DNA from: Cheilinus undulatus
Lineage: Eukaryota; Chordata; Actinopteri; Labriformes; Labridae
Direction of reading: 5' to 3'
Length of the DNA: 64,000 nt
NCBI RefSeq assembly: GCF_018320785.1
Contig: NC_054875.1
Location: 30,881,157-30,945,156 of the forward strand
Both the position numbers and the translations under genes were made by a program. The notes under the pieces are model-generated. The model was not told where the DNA came from. It did no database searches and saw only the letters and a list, made by a program, of their open reading frames with translations. This document shows, piece after piece, positions 57,140-64,000 of this stretch. Positions within the stretch are counted from its first letter, which is position 1, and the number at the start of each line of letters is the position of its first letter.

Positions 57140-59330
57140 ATAATTGGTGCAGTAATAGGTTAAATATACTCTATTTTTCTATGGAGGGCGTGATTATGAT
57201 TTGGTAATCCTAATCTACCAGAACTTCTTTATCACCTCAAAGAAAATACTTTTTAATGCTACTGTAGCAATTTTTTCTGCAACAGCGTCAGTCCTGCCCA
57301 CAGAATTGATCGGGCCCCTGAAAAAACAAGTGAATGGGCCCTCCCTCCAACCTCAAGTTGTAATTTATTGATATCAATGCCTGTGTGCTGGATCAGTCAT
57401 CCTGGCTGACAGCTGCTTCATTTTGGAGCTGAAAAGTGTGACAAGCTGACTTTTAACCATTTTTGCTTGCTTTTTAACTGCATTTCACAATTTTTTTATG
57501 CCCACTTTTGTCACTACTTACAAGTTTTTGCCTCTTTAACCGTTATTTTGCCACTGTTGACCAATTTCTTTCACTCTTTAACCACTTTTCATGACTAATT
57601 CCTGCCAAATTTGCCACTTCTTACCCATTTTTTTCAAGTTTGTGCCTTTATTTTGTAATTATTTTTTCCTTGAAGTTGTGCACATCATGGCGTAGCTATG
57701 AAGCCAGACATCAGTAATTTCAAAATGGTTTAGTCAGTGTGCCCATACACACTGTTAACATTACCAACAAAAGGTAATTCTGTTTTTGGAAAATAGGTTT
57801 TTATTTTGAAAAGGCTATATCAGGGGTGTCCAAACTAGGGGGGCCAAATGTGGCCCTTGGCCCATATTTAATTGGCCTGCAGCAAATTCTAAAACATAAA
57901 TGAAAAATGACCCACATTAGAGTTTGAAAATTGTGTTCTACTGTAATGTATAGTTTATCTGTGTTTTCTTACTTATAGACAAGTATAGTTTCATGTTACC
58001 TTGGGGGATCATCCCAGAAGGTAACACAAAACTAAACTCATCTGTCAATTAGAAAATAGAAAAAAAATATTGTTTTTGTGAAGACAGTATGAATTTATTT
58101 GGATTGGTGTATTTTATACTTTCAGCATGAGGCAAGGCTACTGTACTAATTCTATAAACAAACATTTTGACACAACAGTTTATTAGTGTACTTTGATCGT
58201 GACTGAACTTTAAAGCATATCAAATCACTTAGTGTATCTTTACCTAAATTGGACTGGATTGAAAGACTGTGATATCATAAAGAGGAGGTATATGAAAATG
58301 GCCCCACCATCCTTGAAATTTTCTGTTATGTGGACACCCCAGGCTATAATGTACTACATCATAAATAAAAATCCTTTTTGTAGGTTTGATATAAGTGGTT
58401 ATTATTCAGGTTAAATATAAAATATGGTTGTCACCGATTAACTGGTAGTATGTTTTATGTTGGGGCTTCATATAAAATGTTCAGGACCCACGCAGCTCTG
58501 CACCCCTCTCAGTGTCTCCTGATCCAAGTTAGGGAACCACTGCTATATGATATTCCCACATTCTTTTCAATAATAGAAGCATTTTCCTCGAATTGCTCCA
58601 CTGTTGTTCAGCATGCTCTTACAGGTTGGTGAACCCCTCCTCATCCTTACACCAGATAGAATCACACTCTTTGGGGTGCTCTTTTTATACTCATGTGTGT
58701 AGCTAACTTGTAGCCAGATAGTTCTGACATGTAAAGTTGTTTTCTTTAAAGATTTCATTACTTTTTCATTCTTTTTTTCCACTGTTCTCAACTTTTTTTT
58801 AAAGTCATTGCAGGTGCAGCATTTGAAATGGGAATAATATTTTCCTAAAAACAACCTTATTTCCTAGTTTTAGCATATAATGATGCCTTTGTGCTATTAA
58901 ATAGGTTTCAATGTGTCGTAAATCATCACATTTTGATTTTATCAACATTTTCATTTGTCCCAACTTTTAGGAAATTGTGTATAAATCATTCAGAAAGTTT
59001 GCTACATTTTTAAAATTTGAGATAAAATTGCTCGTGAATTACCAAGGTTGAAAAGAAAACTAATTTTTTAAATATGTTCTGATTAGCACCCTTTGACTAA
59101 AGTCCCTGAAGGGTTTTTATCTTTTGTTGATAATTATGTCATTAATCATTCAAAGCAACAGCCGGTTAGCATAAATCACTGAGCTGTCGTCTCAATGTCA
59201 AACAGTGGCTGCTTTTTTCTCTCCATCTCTCCCTTGAAAGAACAATTGTGCAATCATCACCTTTAAGAAAAGAATCTCATTGAAGTTAGTTTCTTGTACA
59301 ACCTGTTGTAGGTTTGTTCTTCAGATTCAT
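57140..59330. other. repeat-rich interval upstream of the DNase gene
   Basis: No coding exon was recognised. 57440-57650 is a loose array of TTTGCCACTTTT and TTAACCATTTTT variants. 57822-58543 is a possible hAT element. 58590-58990 contains pieces (TTTTTTCCACTGTTCTCAAC, TTTGTCCCAACTTTTAGGAA) of a widespread fish DNA-transposon end. Confidence 0.4.
57822..58543. mobile_element. possible hAT element
   Basis: The left edge CAGGGGTGTCCAAACTAGG and the right edge, which reads CAGTGGTTCCCTAACTTGG on the other strand, match at about 14 of 19 bases. The flanks GCTATATC and GCTATATG overlap the ends by one or two bases. The two edges may instead belong to different elements. Confidence 0.4.
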
Positions 59331-59473
59331 TAAGACTGTGAGCCAGTGGAGCAGTACCACATCAACTCTTCTTTAAGGTACGTAAAGCTGTAATCGTGTG
59401 TGCATGTGTAATGTTCTAAAGCAAATTAAAACACTTTTTCCATATCTTTTAAGTGGCTCCTCTCTTGTCAGAC

Positions 59474-62400
59474 ATGAAGATTGCTTCGTTTAATGTTCAG
59501 AGGTTTGGACTGACAAAACTCTCTGATCCAGATGTCCTTTCAGCACTGGTTAAGGTAAACAACATCTTAGTAGCACTGTTTGGAAGACTTAACATGGTAA
59601 ATGATGAATTACTATTAAATGATAAGTTTTGTTTGTGCATAGTTTGTGTTGTTGATGTGATTTTTGGGACTAAGCCAAGTGGGAACATGTAAGTGCCACT
59701 GCGAGCTGCAAAAACAGCCCCTCCTTCTCCTCCTCTGTAATTTTTGCTGTCAACAAAATGTCCTTTATTTCCTGAACTTTATTCTTTAGATTGTGTCTCG
59801 ATATGACATCATAGTGATCCTGGAGGTTGTGGATGTGAGCGGAGATTCTGTTAAACTTTTCCTAAAAGAGCTTAACAGGTGAGTGTATTTTTAATTTCTT
59901 GACAAAGTAAACATGAATGATTTCACCTCCCTTTTATATGTGTTTTTATGTTATCACGGTTTAAGTGTGAACACAGGCCATCACTATGCTCTGCAGCTCA
60001 GCGCCCGCCTGGGCAGAAACAGATACAAGGAACAGTTTTTGTTTCTGTACAGGTGAGATCAAATCTTATCGCTAGACTTTGATCCTTTTATCTGAAAATA
60101 GTTTGACCTTAAAGCTTTTCTTCCCACTGAAAGAGATGATGTGGTGGATCTGGTTGACTGCTACCAGTATGAAGACAATCGGGAGAACAGCATGGATGCT
60201 TTTGCAAGGGAGCCATACATTCTCCACTTCAAACCACGAAACACAGGTCGGTCTCTGAAAGGAACATACAGAGAGTTTATGGGTATCAATTGGTCGTTGA
60301 TTTCTAGTTGCTGTAGACATTAAGACGACGTGATCGCTGTGATGTCTGTGGTATGTCTAAGTCATGTCTGTGTATAGACCTGTTTGTCTTCTTAAGCCGA
60401 ATGAGTCTGACTTAGAGTGACAATTGATACAAAGGAGCCAGGGGCTGGTTTGTCAAGTTTAGTCAGTCTGTATCTGCTTTGTGTACCTGCAAATGTTTTT
60501 CTTTACGTACCCTGATGGGGCCTGTTATCAGAGTTCAGATTTGTACGACTGTTTTGATTGCAGTGCTGAAGGACATAGTGCTAATCCCCGTCCACACCAC
60601 ACCATGGGGCACTGAGAAGGAGCTGGATGAGCTGTACGAGGTCTTCCTGGTGGTCAAAGACAAGTGGAAAACTGATGTGAGTTGAGAAAAATATGTAGCG
60701 ACAACTAAGTAATTGCTTAAATATACACCAGGTCCAGTCACTGATTAATCAGTATTCCTGCCTACCATTACACCATGAAGACACAAAAACCCTCCAAGCA
60801 GCTCAAAGAAAAGGTTGTTGAAAAAGTATAAGTCATGGGATGGTTACAAGGCACTGAACAACCCCAGGAGTTCAGTTAAATCCATCATAAAGAGATGGAA
60901 GGGGTTCGGCCCATGTGTATATCTGGATAGATAAGACTAATGAGAGAGGCCACAAAGATACCTTTGACTACTCTGAAGCAGTTAGAAGGAGCTGAAGGAG
61001 CTTCAACAGCTCAGATGGGAGCAACTCTGCATAGGCTTTATAGAAGAGTGGCAAAGAGAATGGCAATGTTGAAGAAAACTCATTCAATCTACCCAAAAGG
61101 CATGTGGGAGTCTCCATGGCCAGGTGGAAGAAAGTTCTTTGGTCTGATGAGCCCAAAATGGTGCTTTTTGGCCATCAGACAAGACTCTATGTTTGGTGGA
61201 AACCATAAACACACCATCCCCACTGTGAAGCACTGATGTGACAGCATCATGCTGTGGGGATGCTTCTCGGTGGCTGGCCCTGGAAGGCTTGTTAAGGTAG
61301 AGGTTAAAATGAATAAGGCAAAATATAGGAAAATCCTGGAATGAATTAAAAAACTGCCAAATTGTATTGACCATGACTGAATGGTCATGGTCAATAGTCA
61401 ACTTTTTGAGTTATGTTGCTAACTAACAAACAAACTAACAAACAAACTAACTAACTAACAAATGAACAAACCCCCCTAATCACATAACCTCCTTTGGTGG
61501 AGGTAATAATTGAGGTTTGATCAGATAATAGTATGTAAAATTGCTTCAGTTCACAAGACCTGGCTAGCTTGTTTTTGCTCAAAATGTAATTTAATAACAA
61601 CCCACACACCAAGATTTTTACAGCAGATTTCACATTAGCCAGTGAGGAACAACAGATGGCCATATGTGGTCCAGTGAAAATAATCTGCTGTTAGAACATA
61701 ATTCACAAAGTTCATCAGACTGGGGTCTGTAGATTTAATGGGCAAGTACAATTACGCATCATCGGCATAAAATGAAATAACACTATTTTTATGCACAAGG
61801 GGAGCATGTATAGGGAATCCAATATTGGCCCTAAGACTGATCCCTGAGGCAACCATACTGTATATCAGAGAAAGCAGAGACAAAGAGGAATCACATCGAT
61901 GAAACCAATTTTTGCTAAAAGACTGTTTCTAATTCCCTGTAGCACATTATGATCCTGGGAGATTTCAGAGCTGATGGTGCATATGTCACACGAGAAGAGA
62001 TGAAGCATATCCGTATCCGCAGTGACAAGAATTTCCATTGGCTGATAAGCGATGACATGGACACAACAGCAAAACCATCAAATGAACACACCTACGACCG
62101 GCATGTGCTCATTATTTATCTACACTCATATTAGTATAATATCTAAAATCTCTGGCAGTAATGTTTGCTCATGGAATTATAACATAATTGTTCAAATAAT
62201 TTGTCTGTCACAGAATTGTTGTGTATGGAGACGATATGCTGGCAGCCATTGTGCCAAGCTCAGCCAAACCATTCAATTTTCACAAAGAGTTTGGGATGAC
62301 TGAGGAAATGGTTAGTTGTCCCTCATGATAACTTAAATGTTTGCATGTTACACCTTTTCAGCTTTTCCCTTGTCTTGTTTTGAAATAACCCTCATTTAGC

Positions 62401-62686
62401 GTTTGTATCCTCCCTCCCCTTAGGCCCTGAGAGTGAGTGACCACTACCCTGTTGAGGTTGAGTTATGCAGCACTCCTCCTTTCTGGATGACAGAGAGTGA
62501 GGAAATATGCGACAGCCCGCTGGCTTCAGTTAACAATGCTGTCACAGGTAAAGCGCTTAACTCTAATTTACTTTCCCCTGCCACTGATAGACATCGATGG
62601 AAGAATTTGAGACTACAGCTGACCTACTTGAGCTTGATGTGTTGTACTTCTGACATTTTTCAGGGCAGTGTTGCCTCTTTGAATGA
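59474..62686 (+). CDS. DNase I-family protein, dnase1l4/dnase1l3-like (about nine coding exons)
   Basis: Coding exons: 59474-59554, 59790-59878, 59966-60052, 60134-60246, 60564-60676, 61943-62100, 62214-62310, 62424-62547, and probably 62664-62686, giving about 294 residues. The family motifs are ASFNVQRFG, Glu39 (VILEVVD), Glu79 (YKEQFLFLYR), His134 (IPVHTTP), GDF at 167-169, Asp213 (TYDRIVVYG) and His253 (VSDHYPVE). Residue 170, normally Asn in GDFNA, is Arg here (GDFRADG). There is no signal peptide: an in-frame TAA precedes the ATG, and the upstream exon (donor at 59379) is noncoding. Intron 6 would use a GC donor (CG|GCATGT). The C terminus is uncertain: without the last intron the frame runs on to 62756. 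Active relatives cut DNA using divalent metal ions. In synteny the gene resembles DNASE1L3; in its start it resembles the fish dnase1l4 genes. Confidence 0.85.
60720..61395 (+). mobile_element. Tc1-like element remnant in intron 6 of the DNase gene
   Basis: Holds decayed Tc1 transposase DNA in order: CCTCCAAGCAGCTCAAAGAA, GTTCAGTTAAATCCATCATA, AGAGTGGCAAAGAGAATGGC, GGCATGTGGGAGTCTCCATG, TTTGGTCTGATGAGCCCAAA (first Asp region), CAGCATCATGCTGTGGGGAT. It is the same family as 41504. The 5' end and much of the 3' part are missing. Confidence 0.7.
61366..61395. repeat. perfect 12-bp hairpin at the Tc1 remnant edge
   Basis: ATTGACCATGAC and GTCATGGTCAAT are exact reverse complements with a 6-base loop. 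TCATGGTCAAT is also part of the Tc1 end at 5840, so this may be two Tc1 ends joined head to head. Confidence 0.65.
61424..61472 (+). repeat. AACA/AACT simple repeat
   Basis: A short run of AACAAACAAACTAACT type units in intron 6 of the DNase gene. Confidence 0.7.
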
Positions 62687-62895
62687 CAAAGGTGAAAACA
62701 GAGGAATGTTTGGTATTTGGGAGTGTTTCCCTCTTTCAAACCAAAATCACAGCTAGTTTTAACATTTAAAATGCTCCAAATATTGATCTTTCTCCTTTTG
62801 TACTTCATAGATACCTTTAATTGACTATAAATTTGTAATTATTGTGACTAAAAACTACCTTTGAGAGTTCCTATTCCTAGGAGACCACAGCCAGA

Positions 62896-62901
62896 AATAA
62901 A
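62896..62901 (+). terminator. poly(A) signal of the DNase gene
   Basis: AATAAA about 210 nt after the proposed stop at 62686 and 140 nt after the alternative stop at 62756. Confidence 0.6.
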
Positions 62902-63196
62902 ATGATTCCACTGACTTTCATTCTGTCCTTAATACAAATATTGCAAATAGCTTAGTGTGAATATCTGAGAAGTTTTTTTTATTTCACTAAATATTTTAAT
63001 TTAACTACACTGCAAAATGTGAAAATGGATGTATAGTTGGAAAAAAACTAACTCTGAAGTTAGAATTAAAACTGAAACTTTGCTTCATCTAGTAAATGCT
63101 AGCTCATGCCACCTGAGCCTTAGCTGAAGCTTATTTATAAAAATAATTTTCAAAAATTATTTCAATCTTCCCATATCTTTTAAATTGACTTTATTA

Positions 63197-63376
63197 GGGG
63201 CGAGCAGATGGCCTAGCAGTCTAAGGCGCGACCCATGTACGTGGGCTGTCGGGTTCAAATCCGCCCTGTGGCTCTTTGCCGCATGTCTCACCCCACCCTC
63301 GTCCCATTTCCGACTCTATCCACTGTCCTCCTCTGTCACATAAAGGCACTAAATGCCCCCCAAAAATCTTAAAGAA
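63197..63376 (+). mobile_element. tRNA-derived SINE
   Basis: GATGGCCTAGCAGTCTAAGG (box A) and GGGTTCAAATCC (box B) stand at tRNA spacing, then GACTCTATCCACTGTCCTCC and a TCTTAAAG end. It is the same family as 37299-37476. The flanking sequences GACTTTATTA and GACTTAATTA may be an imperfect duplication. Confidence 0.75.
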
Positions 63377-64000
63377 CACTGACTTAATTAATCCATAGAA
63401 TACATTAAAACTGTGTTGTTAAATACATTAAAATAGGAAGCTAACAAAAGGTTATCAATATTTCCAAATCAAAAAACGTAGAGCACAGCACTCCAACCTT
63501 AGTACAGATGTTCCTCAAGGCTCCTCGGCCCACACATATTCATTGTTGAGCATACTTCTTTCCTCTTGGTCACCGTCAGCTCTCTGCATTTGTTAAAAGA
63601 AACAAAAAACACCACTGTTGATAGTGTAGGCCACAATTGTGTCCTTTACACAAGAGAACCAAACTTTCCAACAGCTTGCTGTACCCACCTACTGTGCATT
63701 AGGTCAATAAAGTCAGTAAACATGTTTTTAATATCCTGTGTGACTGAACACAATGTGATTACTTGTTCAAACTTGTTTGATTGTCTTGAGTGTACTATGA
63801 GATAAATACTTGGAAAACCAGATGAGAAAATGACCTTACAGGCCCTCATGGGCTCTGTGCAGAGCTGACAAACATCCTTACCAAAACTCTGTTATAGAAA
63901 ACTATGCCTTTTAATGAAGGTATTAATGCCATAATATTTTTTCACATGTCAGACATCTGTGATATTTAATGCATCCTGTTATAGATTTTTCCCTTGTGTT
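63377..64000. other. right edge, nothing recognised
   Basis: AT-rich sequence without a recognisable exon, RNA gene or repeat. Confidence 0.35.

Noticed and set aside
59454-59473. Signal peptide for the DNase-like protein
   Set aside because: The few in-frame codons before ATG 59474 contain no ATG, and the previous exon brings an in-frame TAA.
1-64000. CRISPR array, operon, riboswitch or bacterial feature
   Set aside because: The window is vertebrate nuclear DNA with spliced genes; no regular spacer-repeat array was seen.

Overview
The window is nuclear DNA from a ray-finned fish, most likely a percomorph teleost. Genes are split by GT-AG introns of vertebrate type. The predicted proteins match vertebrate families over their whole length, and the introns and gaps are full of fish-type Tc1/mariner and hAT elements and tRNA-derived SINEs. 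The species cannot be told from the sequence alone. All exon borders below were read by eye from splice signals and reading phase.

Layout, left to right: kctd6 (minus, 714-1926); abhd6 (minus, 5189-10091, eight coding exons); a 9-kb gap with repeats only; a short slmap gene (minus, 19383-26631) with two alternative membrane-tail exons; a divergent gap; cers5 (plus, 31249-39300, ten exons); a NACHT-LRR receptor (minus, 42764-48596, eight coding exons); a type II keratin (minus, 50001-54230, nine exons); a long-TIR Tc1 transposon (55541-57139); and a DNase I-family gene of the dnase1l4/dnase1l3 group (plus, 59474 to about 62686).

The genes are not one pathway. kctd6, abhd6, slmap and a DNase1-like gene recall the human 3p14 neighbourhood (SLMAP, FLNB, DNASE1L3, ABHD6, KCTD6). 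cers5 and a type II keratin recall human 12q13. The window therefore mixes two mammalian synteny blocks.

Points most worth attention: (1) a family of hairpin-ended DNA elements in cers5 introns, one copy (37828-38378) with a perfect 9-bp target duplication and a piece that reads like the start of a RecQ-type helicase; (2) an Asn-to-Arg change at a catalytic position of the DNase-like protein, plus a GC-AG intron in the same gene; (3) a slmap gene that appears to exist only in the short, FHA-less form, with two alternative tail anchors; (4) an NLR without any N-terminal effector domain; (5) a keratin with a short tail that is not glycine-rich; (6) a degenerate ~115-bp tandem array in cers5 intron 3.
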